A stretch of DNA of 64,000 nucleotides. Origin: Podospora comata (lineage: Eukaryota; Ascomycota; Sordariomycetes; Sordariales; Podosporaceae). A program made the position numbers and the translations under genes. The DNA is taken from the NCBI GenBank assembly GCA_017354895.1, contig CP071496.1, forward strand, positions 2,914,001 through 2,978,000, given 5' to 3'. Positions within the stretch are counted from its first letter, which is position 1; each line of letters begins with the position of its first letter. The notes beneath the pieces were generated by a model that saw nothing but the letters and a program-made list of their open reading frames with translations, was not told the DNA's origin and made no database searches. Shown here piece by piece: positions 44,027 through 56,994 of this stretch.

Positions 44027-46351
44027 GGTGTTGATGGTGTCTGGGAAACGAGAAGGGTGTTGGATTGGCCAGCAAGTCCTAAGGCCTGATACAGCCAGTC
44101 AAGAGGAGGACTCCACGCCCAGCACAGAAATTAGTAGGGAGTATGTTACACAGATGATGTACTCAAGAGTGAGAAAGGGGTCAAATGGCGATTGTCTCCT
44201 GCATGGATGATACCGCCCAGGCTTGTGGATTGTTGACGCCGTTGATTGACAGTTGCACTCTGGATGAGCGAATGGAAGGGGGACATGGAAAAATTTGGCA
44301 GAGGCAAAGTTGAACAAGAGCGTGACTTCCCTCAGTAGCCTCTTGCCTGTCCCTGCACTTCAAGTTGTCGTGCCTTCCCAGCAGGGAGACCGGAGCTCGG
44401 GCGACCCCCGCCATCGAACCCCTTTTCTGCCTGAAACTTCGGGAAGCCATAAAATATGTATTCCGGTGGCATTAAATAATTCAAGAAAAACTTCCAAGTC
44501 CGATGCCATATTTGCGCTGTGAGGTCAAAGGCGGCAGAATGAGTTGTCTGGCGTGAGGTAAGGACTTGAGATACAATCAGAACTCATCTCCGAGGCAAGT
44601 TGGTTATTTCCCACGATCGATACTTAGAGTTATTCTCTGTTCACGAGGCTATGGATGAGGAAGTTCATAGACAGTTTACCCCTGAACCATGATGCTCCCC
44701 CCCTGATTTTGCACCTCTCGAAAAGAAAACAAACGGGCGGCGTTGACAGGGAAATGATAGTGGGGTAACGCCAAGGGGCATGTTCGACAATGTTGCCGAA
44801 AATAGAACCATGCTTGTCAACCCTCTTCCTTCATGCCATCTGCAACAGCAAGAGAGTGTCCCGGAAAACCTAAAACTTCATGTTTCTTTGACGGTCTGTC
44901 GAAGCGCTCATGGAAGCCCAGTAGACTGCTTGCCGCCGGGAATCCTACCAAGCCCGACAGCCCCGACTCTGAAGCAAAGCGGCAAACGACACACTCTCCA
45001 GCCACAGACCCAGTCCTTCTTATTCCAAAAATGCGACAAGAACAACACCACAGTCAGCACTGGCTTCTCGTGATGAGAGCAAAAAGAAAAAAAAAGTTGA
45101 ACAGAATGTGAGGTTCGGATAAGAGTGAGGGGTACACTGTGACAAGCAGCCATCACTACCACCTCTACAAGTGAGCTATTGGTGTGATATGCCAAGGCTC
45201 TTTACAGCATCACACATGCCTTGGTGACATCCAGTCAAAAGACAGCATCTCGATAGGTGTGATGTGATTTGGAGCGGTTTTCTACACAGAGAATGGCATG
45301 ATTTGATCGCTCACATTTAGCACAAGGTAGGTACATAGAGCCATCTATGCGAACCGTTCAGCAAATCGACTTTGGTCTCACTTCAACATCGCAGGCTTGC
45401 GGTCTCAATTGACGTTATCCATCAACCACGCCTCATATTCAGGTACCGTCACCATCACCATGCAAGATCTCGCCCTGCAATTGCCACCACCATGCACATG
45501 TGCCCAAACAACGCTTCGTTTTCTTTTCCTTTTCTTCACGAGGGTGAAGTCCCTCGAGCGCTCGAGCCGCCCACCCCTCTTGCCCATTCCCTCCTCCCAT
45601 TCGTCGGCCCATCGATCTCCCCCTGAGCCCCTGTCACCTCTTCCCGCCCTACAGCCCGCCAAGACATCCAAAAGACCAGGGTCCAGGCTACAAGCCCGGG
45701 CGCTTCCAAGTCCAATGAGATGCAACCTTTACTTTGAAACCTTCCGATATGCATGTCAGTTGCTATACAAAGCCCTCTGTGCTTCGCAAGTGCCGAGTGA
45801 GTTCACCTCCCATGTGGGGAAACTCCAGTTCACTACCAGGGGAGTTATGCAGCAGGCGTCACAGTCACCTCTTCCTCTCCTTGCGTAGTGAGGAAGAACT
45901 GATAGGTGATAGGTGATAGGTGATAGGTAGCGAGAAAAGGGTGGTGGTGTTCATGCTATAATACCAAAATCCCCATCCTATACCGGACAAGTGATGGAAG
46001 GTCGATCTCTGCTTGGCCCCCTCCCCCCCTCTTCCACCCAGGCACCCCTGATGTCTCTTCCCGCCGTCGGGCAGTGTGTTGCTGTTCAGTCCTAAATACC
46101 GGCCCCTACCCTCACTTAGCCGCACACCTGCGGCGCTTCCGCCTTTTTTTCTTTTCTTCCCCTTCTCATATTCTGGTGTTTGTACAATCCCGGCTGCTGC
46201 CTTTTCTTTTCCAATCTATCCAGTTCTGTGAATAACCTCATCTATCCAACTCTCGCGCTGCTGGTCGCGCATTTCACACCTCCCTCCCGAAACCGAGATA
46301 GTTCTTTTGAGAAGACACGAACAACAGCGGAGTAAAAGCACAACAGCAAAT
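44027..46351. other. Divergent intergenic region, coiled-coil gene / small membrane protein
   Basis: About 2.3 kb without credible genes. Next to the small gene are T-rich and C/T-rich blocks (CTTTTTTTCTTTTCTTCCCC near 46142) typical of fungal promoters. A heptamer repeat lies at 45899-45928. Confidence 0.45.
45899..45928 (+). repeat. Four-copy TGATAGG heptamer repeat
   Basis: TGATAGG occurs four times in direct tandem, ending in TAGCG. Each copy contains a GATA core. It lies 420 bases upstream of the small membrane-protein start codon. Confidence 0.85.
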
Positions 46352-46882
46352 ATGGCACCCCACCCTCAAACAGACAACTCCCCCTTCCCCCTAACCCCAA
46401 CCGAAGACGACGTCGCCGGCCATGGCACCCCAGACGATGGCTCCCTCGCCGGCGCGAGCGGCACCTCCTCAGGCGGCATCACCATCTCCCGGGGTGCCCT
46501 CGTAGCCATCATTGTTGTCGTCGTCGTGGTTGCTTTAGCAGGGAGCATGTTTCCCCTTTCCTCACCCCAACCCCCCCTTTTCTGATCATCGCTAACATCT
46601 CCCGCAGTCGCCTCCTCTGTCCTCTTCTACGTCGCCAAAAAGCGCGAGTGGACCGTCAAGGAAACGATTCGCCGTTCCGCAAGAAAGGTCGTCACCGCCC
46701 TCACCCCACGCCGCTCCGAGTTCCCTCGCAGCGTCAAAGAAGGCGGCGGGAGCAGGAACGGAAGGGTAAAGCTCGATGACGTCCCGCCTACCCCTAGACT
46801 TACGCCTGAACGCCTGGAAGATTTGGAAAAGGGGCTCGAGGGGAAGAAGAGGAATAAAAAGTCAAACTTTAGCCGGAAGTAG
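46352..46882 (+). CDS. Small single-pass membrane protein, conserved-looking, unknown function
   Basis: Two exons (46352-46544 and 46608-46882) encode 155 residues. The N-terminal 45 residues are Pro/Gly/Ser/Thr-rich and presumably outside. A very hydrophobic helix follows (LVAIIVVVVVVALAGIASSV), then a basic cytosolic tail (KKREWTVKETIRRSARKVV) containing SP/TP sites. The frame of exon 2 is fixed by this tail, and the only junction keeping it is a GC donor (GCATGT at 46545) with branch GCTAAC and acceptor CCCGCAG. A GT donor two bases downstream would shift the frame. The type is common in Sordariomycetes and has no assigned role. Confidence 0.75.
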
Positions 46883-47122
46883 AGGTCAGGCGTAGGGAGG
46901 GATGAGGCGATGTGAGAGAGAGGGATAGAGAAGGGGTAGCTGGAATTATGAGGCGGGTAGACGATGATTCGGGGAAGGGTTATGGTTGGATAAGGAACGG
47001 ATTTCGATACCATTTTGCATCATGAGGCTCTCACTCGATGCAAACAACAGACAGATTTCATGTACCAATATCGCTTGTATAATAAACAACAACAGCTATA
47101 AAACCTCAGGGTATCTGACCAT

Positions 47123-49137
47123 CTACATTTTCCGGAACACGTTACTGCTCGCACTCCTCCTCCCATCATCCCTCCTCTTCCCCTCCGGCCTCGGCGGCGG
47201 CGGCTCTTGCTTCTTCTTCTTGGACTCCGGCACAAACGTGATCGCCTGCTCACCCACAATCTCCTTCTTCCCAGCCAACCTCGACTCCCTGGTATCCTTC
47301 TGCGTCCTATCCCCAAACGCAAGATCCCTAATCTTCCCACCGCGAGGAGCAGTCGACGAAGAAACCTGCATAACCACCTCGTCCTTGCTCTTCTTGGGCT
47401 TTTCCTCCTCCTCCTCAGATTCGCTACCACTAAAGTCCGTCGAGTTGGCATCCGCCATGTCAACATCTTGTTGTTGACCAGGCTTGCCACCAACAACAGT
47501 GCTGGGGTTAAGAGACCTGAACTCCCTGCTGAGCTCATCAACCTTGAACTCCTCATCCTCAAACAGCTTCGCGAAACGTTCGTCACCCAGGATCCCAGCT
47601 TCGGGGTCCACCTTGCCTCTGTTTTCCTGTCTCTGGAGCACCTTGTCGGCAAGTTTCTGGTTGACCTTGACCTTCTTGGTGCCTCTGATTCTGCTGCTGC
47701 GCTCCTTCTCGAGCTTCTCCTTGACCCTCTTGGCGCGCTCCTCTTCCCAGATGTACGGGTTGGCAATAAGACGGGCTTGGTCGTAGAGCTTCGCATGGGC
47801 AAAGTAACCGTGCATGTATGGCCGGAGAAGGTTGGTTTTGCCGATAAGATGGTCGAGGCTGAGCTCTCTGAGTTCTGGCAGGGTGAGGAACTTGTAGTTG
47901 TCGTAGGTCTCCGTCTGGGTCTCGTTCTCCATTTCGTGGACGAGGTTGTCGAGGAACGTGCACCACTTGGGTGCGAGGCCGAGATTTGGAATAAAGAAGC
48001 TGTGCATGTGCTTGCCCTCGTTAGCCGTCAACAGCATACCGGAATCTGGCACATGGACTACATCATTGAGGTCAACCATTGGCTCAATCGAGGTCCAGAG
48101 ATCGCCGCTGTGTTCATCCCAGATTTTGATAATTCTCTTGTCGGCCGAGAGAAGCTTGCGCTCCTCTGTGGGTGTCCTCATGTGAATCAGCTTCTTGATC
48201 GGAAGACCCATGCCCTGATCCTTCTTCATTAATGGACGCGGGTTTCTGAGGTCAAACACTCTGATCTGCCCCGTGCTCGTTCCCAAAGCCAGCGAAAGCC
48301 CATCGTTGCTGTAATCGAGTGCCGTGACCTCGCCGTCTTGGTTCCCCAAAACAGCCACGCGCCCCTTGCTGCGTGGATCGAAAAACTCAACGGTTCCAAT
48401 TGTAGTACCGAAAGCACAGAGGCCGTGTGTCCTTTCCGCTACCGCCGCCACATTGACCGCACCAGCATGGATTCCACCCTGCAAACCGACACCCGCATCA
48501 TCCTCTCCTACATCAACCTGCCATGGGCGCAGGAACTGGCCACGCTCGAGATCTAACCGGAAGACCTCGCCGAACCCCGAACCATCAGAGCTCACACCAA
48601 CAGCTGGTACCAGCACCTCGGTGCTCTGTCTGAGATAGGCCAGATCTCTGCCGAATCTTGGAAGGCGAACATCGTAGTGGCAGCCCATAGGTGTGTGGAA
48701 CTCGAGTGATCGATCGTTCTGCAGGTGAAGACTCTTCGTATAATCGGAGCTGAGAAGCATGAACGTCGTATTTTCGGATTTGGTGTGGCGCGCAAAGGAA
48801 AGAGACAACTCGGCGGTCGAGTGAACGTGGAACTGGGGCTTGTACGTGCCCGAGCTCATGATCCAGTTGCCATCCTCGCTGACCCGTACGCAGTTGCTTG
48901 CCTCCTCGAACTCGAATTCCTGAAGCAGCTCGAAATTATTGAGGTTTTCGGGGTCATATTTGGAGGATCTCTTCCTGCGGCGCGCAAGCCAGTCTGGCAG
49001 CGGCCGAGCTGTCGAGGGACCTGCGACGGTGTAGCTGATTTCGGTTAGTTCTGCTTGCAATTCCCTGAAAAAGAGGGATCGATAGAAAGAGAGATTGAAA
49101 CTTACACGGGAACCGCTCCCGGATTTGTCAACTTCAT
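47123..49137 (-). CDS. enp2: Nucleolar WD-repeat protein Enp2 (NOL10)
   Basis: Pre-40S ribosome biogenesis factor of the SSU processome. Two exons (49137-49106 and 49064-47123; intron only 41 nt) encode 657 residues. Splicing gives MKLTNPGAVPVELQAELTEI. WD repeats cover about 60-370 (LAYLRQSTEVLVPAV, VTALDYSNDGLSLALGTSTG, KRIIKIWDEHSGDLW, DVVHVPDSGMLLTANEG). Then come KWCTFLDNLVHEME and the NUC153-type motif DERFAKLFEDEEFKVDE (about 530). The tail has acidic and lysine-rich patches typical of nucleolar proteins. It makes a thematic pair with the snoRNA gene, though 45 kb away. Confidence 0.95.
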
Positions 49138-50416
49138 GGTGTGTGGTGATGCTGCAGGTAAAGAAAAGAAATCTCGTCGCAAAGGCTCTGGGATGGACTT
49201 GGGTTGGCACTGGAGGGGCAGAAACCAAAAAGTTTCAATCGTTGGGGCCCGAAACGGAAGGCGGACAGAATTCTTCTGCTGCACGGTTCATGGAGTTTGA
49301 ACTCCTCTAGCGCCGGAAATCTCCGTTCCCAGTGTTCAAAGGTGGGTCAAAACGGTGACAGTTGAAGGTGGGTCTTGAATCTTGAAGCTTGTTTTATCCC
49401 CGCCTGTTTTTAAGTGTCTTGAAGACTTGAGGACATAGGTCCTTGTTGAGCCGCAGTAATGGGTTCTGTTGTCAGTAATGGGTTCTGCTGTTAGAGAGGG
49501 AGAGGATGTCCACGGTGTATCATGAGTCTATCACCTGCTCATGTTTTGGTGTCTCTCTCTCAGCTACTCTAGACTCTGGACTGTGACTTGCTGTAGCGTG
49601 AGCCATGTATGTTTGACAACAGCTGGTATCTCCATAGCTGTAAAAAAAAGCTACGAAACTCAATACTCTTCGATAAAACGTAGTCTTTTCAACATAGAAG
49701 AACACGATAAATAGTAGAAGTGAGCGAGCATTGATGAGACCCAGATTGGTCATGCCCCCATGTGCTACCCATGCAGGCTCGGTGGGGCAGTGGGCTTGGC
49801 GCAGCTAGTCCCTCTCCGCCATATCGGGTACGGGGGACCTGTGCAGCATCTGTACAACGACGCAAGAACAGCCTGAAGTTGCACCAGGCCCTCCGACACC
49901 AGCGCCCTCTCTCAACCTCATCGCATCGAAGCCCCGATCGATTCCACCGCGAACACCCTTCTGGGATACCGCCCCGAGCTATACTGCAATACCACCCCGA
50001 ATTGGCCCGCAACAGGACCCGTGTTGCCACGCGCCGCCCGTCGACTGATTCGAGAACCGAGACCACGAAACCCCATTTGCGCAATCTGCACCTTTTCATG
50101 TCTCTGGCCACGAGGAGCCCGTGATTCGCGGAGACGCCCTCAACATCCCGGGGCTCCTCCGCTGCTGCCATGGAGCTCGGCACTCCGTCACATAGAGCAC
50201 CAAGTCATCCATCGAAACTGTCTCCCGCTGCTGCCCCCGGGAGACCACACCGTCCCATACTGCCCGACAACACCCTCGCACCGCCCATTCTCGTCGCTTG
50301 ATCCGGATGGTGCTTTCTGCGCATGTCCCGGCTTACCACACGACCGCTTCTCCGACGTCAGCCTTGGGTGGACGCTGCTCCCCCTGTGACGCGACGCCTT
50401 GCGCGACACCACCGAT
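49138..50416. promoter_or_regulatory. Divergent promoter region, enp2 / med13
   Basis: 1.28 kb between divergent starts. The half near med13 (49760-50390) is GC-rich, with several overlapping frames of about 120 codons in conflicting phases and no family resemblance. I read it as the med13 promoter and leader, not a gene. Confidence 0.5.
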
Positions 50417-53400
50417 ATGGAGGCTGGGGACTATGACACCAATACTCTGTTAATTGTAAGAACGCTGCGCATACCCGTTTGGCCCCTCGATTCTATGCTA
50501 ACATGTCGGACCTATCCTAGAACAACCTCTCTGCCGTTTCTTATCGTATCTATGAACCCATTGCGTCCCACGCTTACACTTTTAATGCCTCCGATGTCCA
50601 CGATGCGCTGCGCAACGATGGCCACCTGGTATATATGGACAGTGTCCGCCATGGAATTTGGTGCTTCTACCTCTCCACCGCCGACCCTGCCGTGAATCCA
50701 GAGTCGATTGGCCTTTTTGCGAGGATGGTGGTCTGCGGCTACACGTTGGGTCTTGTGGGAGAGGGGCACTTTAGGCCCGTTGATCTGTTCAAGAGTCGCA
50801 TGTCGGGCGGGGATCCCATCAACACGCCGAGCAGCTCGTCTTCGGCGGGATTTGCCGCCGATATGGGGCTGCAAAGAGCCCAGTCTTTCAACATGCCGAC
50901 ACCAACAACGGTTGGAAATGTGGTTCTGGCTGACGTCAAGGGCTATGCTTCGGTGCCTATTCCCGAGATCCACCGATACTTCATGAAAGCTGCGTTAGAG
51001 TCCCTGACGACCTATTTCTGCCGACAAATAGGTGCCATCGCCCTAAACCCCCGTGCTGTCCTGCTTCCACCCGAGGCTCTCAATACGGACGATGCCGACC
51101 ATGTCTCGGCCCTGGCGACCTTTCGGGTGTATTTGACCACCACTGGAACACTTGTTATCTCGCTCAATGTTTCCCTCTCCAAGAGCCTGGTTGCATGTTC
51201 ACGGCCTTTTCAAGGTAGCATGATGCCTCCCAGTCCAATTCTAGCCGCCCCATTTGGACATTTTGGATCCTTGCAGGGCATTCTTGATACGGATAATCAG
51301 GGCACTGAAAATGGGTTCGTTCAGTCCCCAGATACCCAGATTGGCCGGTTAAGGTCTGGGTCAGGGGAAAGGTTTTCTCAGTGGAAGACGTTGGTCTGCG
51401 AAGTCTTGAAAATGCATGGCATGTCATCCAGCATCTTGAATGGATGCTCGTGGTTAAATGTCCACTTTTCGCAAAGGAAACCATACGAACAGCGAGGCGA
51501 CGGAAAGAATACACCGCTCGTCAACTCGGGTCCAAATGCGCCATGGCCATCTGTTTTGTGTTTTCGAAGAGCAAGGGTGGAGCCAGTGAGCGATGTCAAC
51601 TTTGACAAGGCGGTGCTAGGGAATGCTGGAGACCACGGTGATCCTCTGAGCATGGTGAAGAGTTGGTGTCAAGGGTTGTCTAAGCGAGAGGAGGATATGT
51701 CACAAAGAAAAAAGGAACGGGAAGCTGCGCTTCTTCGTGAAAAAGCCGAAGTGGACGGGAGAAATATCCAGCTTAACGGTCACTCGCCAATGAACCCCCG
51801 GCGACCAAGTAACGCAGGACCAGCTCTAACAGCAGCAGGCGTCATGTACCCGACACCGCCGGATGGAGTTCTTCAGCCAGGAGTTATGCCCTTGTTCGAT
51901 GGGACAACGGTCAGCCCAGCGAATCTCCCCCCCCAAAATGTGGTGGTCGATATGGAAGTAAATATACAACAGGATGTTCCAATGACGGATGGCTTTGGTG
52001 TTGGATGGGATGGTCAGGAGTCGAAACCTGAACCGACAACGGCTGGGTTCACAGACGAGCATATGTATGGCGATTTGGACGAGGATATGTTTGGAGGAAA
52101 CGAACTCACGGATGCCGACTTCAGCTTCTTTGATCAGCCAGCGGATAATCTGGATCTAGACTCTCATCAAGTGGACGGCACCGGGCCTTCTATGGACCTC
52201 CAGTTAACGAATAACACAGCGGCTCAAGAACCCGGACGAGCTACCCAAGGACCGAATAGTCGTCAACCAGGCCCTACAAATGCACAACCACAGTTTACGA
52301 AACCCGAACTTAAACACGCTCGCAGTATTCTCGCTGAGAGTCGACAGCAAATAAACGCCCAAAATTTTAATCATAATTCGGCAGTGGGTATCAAGAGGCA
52401 GACCAGTCCCTTCAACCCAGAAACTGTCTTCAAGAAAATCAAAGCCTCCCTTCAGCCAGTACCTCCCTCACGGGTGGCACCCAAAGGCGGTCCTCCGCGG
52501 CGCCGGAGCGTGTTTGAGAGGGTGGAATTCAACCCTGCCCTTTCACTTGATAGCGTCAAGTATCAAGCGAGCGGACCATTTACGTACCAGCCACCAACAC
52601 TAAACAGCTATCTGCCAAACGAGGGCCCTCTAACCACCGGTCGCCTGCTCGGATCTGCCAAACAACGGCGAAACATCAAAGAGTTGTCGTTTGATCTGCT
52701 TGGCTTACAGAAGAGGATCAACGGTGCAGGTGCCAGTCCAGCCAAAAGAGACGAAGGACTCTCGGATGATGATGAAAGTAGTTTGGAATCGGATGGTGAT
52801 ACGACAAGCAATGTCAGCGCACGCGCCTCTTCTCCAGCAAAGTCGAGTGTGCTGAGAAGGCGGCCTGACGATGATGTTATTTCCATGGCGGCTTCGTTCA
52901 AGGACCTGGAGAATTATGCCACCGACTCCCCCGGTTACTCTCCGAATGACATGATCCGCCTTTCCAACTCGGAAGTGCCAGAGTTGTCGCTGGCGAGGTG
53001 GTTTGCAGACCCGGAGCCGGTGCCACTCCGTATATCTGTCTCGGACGATGATTTTATTACTGTCGCGCAGGTCCTCACCGAGCAAGCGGCTGGTGGGACT
53101 TTGAGGTTGGAGCCAGAAAGACCATGCTCCGAGATCCGGGACACACGTCAGGGGTTGGTAGATGCCATTCGGTACTCTATTCAGGGACTTCAACGGGCTT
53201 TGCCACGGGCACTGATGGGTGCGACTGAGTGCCATTTTCGGGCGTTTGCTGAGGTTCAGGATGTGCCATTATTGGTTCAGCCAGTCCAGCCACAGAGTCG
53301 GGTGCAAATGAGGCCGGCTGATCTAGGCAGGCCAACATTTCAAATACTGCCAGTACCCCATATTGAAGTCCGTCGCAATAATGGCCAGCTAGCGCTGTTA

Positions 53401-55002
53401 CCTTCAGCACTTACCTTCTGGGAGAGCTTGGGTCTTGGTCCAGCGCAAGGTGCCAAAGATGTTGTCGCTGTGTGCGTGTTTCCACACGGAGAAGGCATGC
53501 GGGACAATGCTACCGTCTTCTTGGAGAGGATGAGAAGCATGTACGAGTTGATGAATTTTGGAAGTCATGCCAAGCTGCCCACGACGGCGAGTATTGTCGA
53601 CGGGCTTGTCTCTGTCCCAATCGATCAGGGGTTTGTCTCTCCCGGTATGCATCTTTCCAGGCCTCACTCGATCTACACCGACCACATGGCCAACTTGGCC
53701 CTATCACTCGCCAACGTGCCCATGACGGAGAAGAACTTTGTCGTGTATTTCGCATACAACCCGGAAAACCCGACGTCCATCGTGGATTCCTGCTGCGCCT
53801 TCCAGGAGTTATTTGAACATTACAAACGCTGCATGCTAGAGAAGAAAAAGCAGATCCTCAACGAACTCGTCCTCCAACTCATCCCGCTCGACCTCATTGC
53901 GTCGGATACCTCGATGGTTGTCTTGCCAACGCCAGAGTGCATGCGCCTCTGCATCGAAACCTACGACCGCTGCACTCTATTCGGTGGCCCCATGCCCGCC
54001 CCGGCAATCATCCTTGAGAGCGCCCTGCCCAGGGAAATCCCCTTTAGAATATCCCCCACCCCGTCCCCGGACGTCCTCCACGAAAACAGCCACATGCATG
54101 TCGCCTACGCGCAAAGCACAGACGAGCGCTGGGTGACGGCAGCGTGGACCGACCCCCGCGGCCAAAAGCAAATGACGGCCTCGTACTGCCTAGGCCGAAG
54201 GAACAAACCGCTAACCCGCCACATCAGCGAGGTGATATCCGAAATCTGGGAAACGACCTATGACCTTATCTCGTCGTGTAAAGTCTCGTGGAAAATCATC
54301 GTCACCAAGTCAGGCGTGATGGAACCCCAGGAAGCGGACTTGTGGATCGCAAAAAGTCAGGACGAGCACAGGGTTGTGACGAGCTTGACGCTCGTGGTGG
54401 TGGATGCGAACCCGAGCTTGCAGCTTGTGCCGCCGGTGGTGAGGGTGCCGCCTGCTGGGGTGCATGCCGCGTTTTATACCACGCCTGTGTCGACGCCGCA
54501 GTCGTTTTCGGTGCTGTCGCCTGAGCAGGGGAACAATAACCCGCCTACGCCGACGGTTGTGAGTAGTAGTCATAATAACCCGGCGACGCCGAATGATAAT
54601 ACCAATAATGATGGTGGGCAGGGGGGGGATGGGAATGGGGTCGAGAGGACGGTGGTTGATGTTTGGGATAGTGTTTACTCTGTTGTTGTCGCGCATAGGC
54701 TGAGCAATAGTCTGGGTTTGACCGAGATTAATCCTGCTTGGGCGAGCGGGTATTTGGTGAGGAGGAATGCGAGTAGGGGGGAGGATGTGCCTGGGGTGAT
54801 GGAGGTGGGGTTGGTGTGGTGTGAACAGGTGAATGCCAGGGGGGTTGGGTATGAGGGCGTGCTGAGGGAGGTGATGGGGGAGTTTAGGGGGTTGGGGACG
54901 TTGGCGAGGGCGAGGGGGTGTATGACGGAGGAGAGGGATCTCAGGCCTTGGCATGTGGGTGTTGTTGAACGGGGGTGTAGGGTGTTGGGGTTGTTGATGT
55001 GA
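50417..55002 (+). CDS. med13: Mediator complex subunit 13 (Srb9/Ssn2)
   Basis: Largest subunit of the CDK8 kinase module, linking the kinase module to core Mediator and repressing or tuning RNA polymerase II transcription. Two exons (50417-50455 and 50521-55002; intron 65 nt, branch GCTAAC) encode 1506 residues. Exon 1 encodes MEAGDYDTNTLLI and joins NNLSAVSYRIYEPIA. The Med13 N-terminal domain covers about 10-370. The middle is long, acidic and disordered, with Ser-rich clusters. The C-terminal part has the MID/PIWI-like region (VVAVCVFPHGEGMRDNATVF; HMHVAYAQSTDERWVTAAWTD; SYCLGRRNKPLTRHISEVIS). The single 4.5-kb exon is unusually long for this window. Confidence 0.95.
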
Positions 55003-55450
55003 TTTTTTTTATTCTTTATTTTTTATTTTTGGAGGGAGAGGGGGGTGTGGGAACGAATCGAATGAAAGTGTAGATATGTCTTGTATGCAGCGGACACTTT
55101 TCCCCTCATGTTTTGAAATGGCGGGGGTATGGATATGGGTTTTTGTAATTTGTTTTTCTCTGTTCATGAGATGCTAGGGGTTACGGGACAAAGTGTGCGT
55201 GCATTGTTTGTTTTGTCTTTTTTGTCTAGCGAGAGAGAAAGAGGGGGGTAGATGTGTTGGAATGCATGAATGGATACCATGTGTAGGATATATAGCCTAC
55301 AATTTGTCTATAACAATGAATAAGTGGATAGCATTGGTTCAGAGTGTCTATTCCCTACCCTCTACGGGTACCCATCTATCAAACGCCCTTGCTTTCTATC
55401 TCGAAACAAGAAAATGCCCACCCATCTATCCCTAATACTGACATCACCCC
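55003..55450. other. Convergent 3' spacer, med13 / MTA phosphorylase
   Basis: T/G-rich 3' flank with T-rich runs right after the med13 stop. No gene was recognised. Confidence 0.45.
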
Positions 55451-56492
55451 TTAATTCTCCCAAAAACCCGGAAACAAAAATTCGACCCTCTTCATCGCCT
55501 CGGAATCCCTCCCCTCAGGCTTGGTCATAAACTTGACCGCCCCCTGCGCGCTCCCCTCCCAGTGCTTCGCCAGCACCAAAGCGCTATTCTCCTGCTTGCA
55601 CAGCTCATCCAGCACCGCACCAACAAGATGCTTGGCGTTCTCGCTGTTGGCAGCCATATACTTCATCACCATGGCCACATCCACATCCTCCCCCTCGGCG
55701 TTCCTCCAGCAGTCGTAATCAGTAGCCATGCAGATCATCTGATAGGCCAGCTCGGCCTCCCTCGCGAGCTTGGCCTCGGGAAGCGCGCTCATGTTGATGA
55801 CGGAACCGCCCCAGGAGCGGTACATGTTGCTCTCGGCCCTGGTGCTGAACTGGGGGCCCTCCATGCAGACGACCGTCCCCTCCTTGTGGAGAACCACCCC
55901 GTCGCCCTTCATGGCCGCGGCGCACTTCTGGACGATTGCCGAGAGCTTCGCGTCGAAGGGGTCGGCGAAGCCGACGTGGCCGACTACGCCGCCTTCGAAA
56001 AAGGTAAAGGGACGGATGCCCTTGGTGCGGTCGATGATTTGGTCGGGGACGACAAAATCCATGGGCTTGATGTGCTCTTGGAGGGAGCCGACGGCGGAGA
56101 AGGCGATGATGGAGCGGACGCCGAGGGAGCGGAGGGCGGCGATGTTGGCACGGGCGGGGACCTCGTGGGGGGCGATTTGGTGGTGGGCGCCATGGCGGGC
56201 GAGGAAGGCGATGGGGACGCCCGAGTGCTCGATGATGAGGATGGGGGAGGAGGGGGCGCCCCAGGGGGTAGTGGGGGTTACGGAGGCGATGGGGACGAAG
56301 CCTGGGATTTGGGAGAGGCCGGTTCCGCCGATAACGGCGATGTGGACGGGCCCTGGGGGGAGGTGGTTATGTTAGTGATTATCATGCCATAAGAGGTCTA
56401 TAAGGGGGGGGGATTGGACGAGGCGCATCGTCTGTCGCATTGGAGGGAGGGTACATACGGTCAAAGGTGGTGGGGAGGGTCGAGACGGTCAT
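55451..56492 (-). CDS. S-methyl-5'-thioadenosine phosphorylase
   Basis: First enzyme of methionine salvage: phosphorolysis of 5'-methylthioadenosine to adenine and methylthioribose-1-phosphate (yeast Meu1, human MTAP). Two exons (56492-56459 and 56352-55451; intron 106 nt, the longest coding-gene intron here) encode 311 residues. The splice gives TTFDRPVHIAVIGGTGL. Family motifs: GGTGLSQIPGF, FLARHGAHHQIAPHEVPARAN, VVPDQIIDRTKGIRPFTFF and VCMEGPQFSTRAESNMYRSW, containing phosphate and base-binding residues. Cytosolic. It is divergent from the ataxin-10-like gene. Confidence 0.96.
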
Positions 56493-56994
56493 GATGGGCG
56501 GATAGGTGCGATTGGGCGATGGGTAGACAATCTGGGAAAATGAAGAGAGTTAAGGGAACAGAACCACAACGCTTCCAAGTGCAAAAGAAGAATGCGCGCG
56601 AGATATCTGGTATTTGTAAGACCACCACTGAGCCGAAGACACCCTGCCTGCTCTGACAATTTATGGCGGGGCTCTCGATGCGAATTTTACCCCGCCGTTG
56701 GAGAGACGTTGCGGTCGACGGGGATTCGACAGGGGTTATTATGTGACGCTAGACTCGGAGGGGTTTAGCGCAAATGTCGATTTCGAGCAACGGCCAAAAA
56801 GGTTGGGTGGTTGATCGACTCTCTTTAACTTTGATCTCATATTAAAGTTTGTCAGCTTGTTCCCTTTCTTTCCCTTCATCGGTTCAACGTGGTGCTACTG
56901 TACGTGTACGGCTAGGGTCAAACCATCGATTCAATCAAGTTTCATAAGCTTCAAAAAACTGTTGCCTCGACTGGGCCATCCATCTCCATCAACC
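56493..56994. promoter_or_regulatory. Divergent promoter, MTA phosphorylase / ataxin-10-like
   Basis: 502 bases between divergent starts. One ATG at 56857 is in frame with the downstream gene, but the extra 46 residues look like leader sequence and the ATG at 56995 is preferred. Confidence 0.5.

Noticed and set aside
45397-45888. 163-codon plus-strand frame in the 44-46 kb spacer
   Set aside because: Composition is Ser/Pro/Leu-rich without domain, splice context or start context; competing frames exist on both strands.
47207-48232. 341-codon plus-strand frame
   Set aside because: Antisense to enp2 exon 2; no resemblance to known proteins.
49762-50389. Two overlapping frames of about 120 codons upstream of med13
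   Set aside because: They occupy conflicting phases in GC-rich leader sequence and resemble no protein.
54310-54954. 214-codon minus-strand frame
   Set aside because: Antisense to the med13 C-terminus; Pro/His/Arg-rich shadow.
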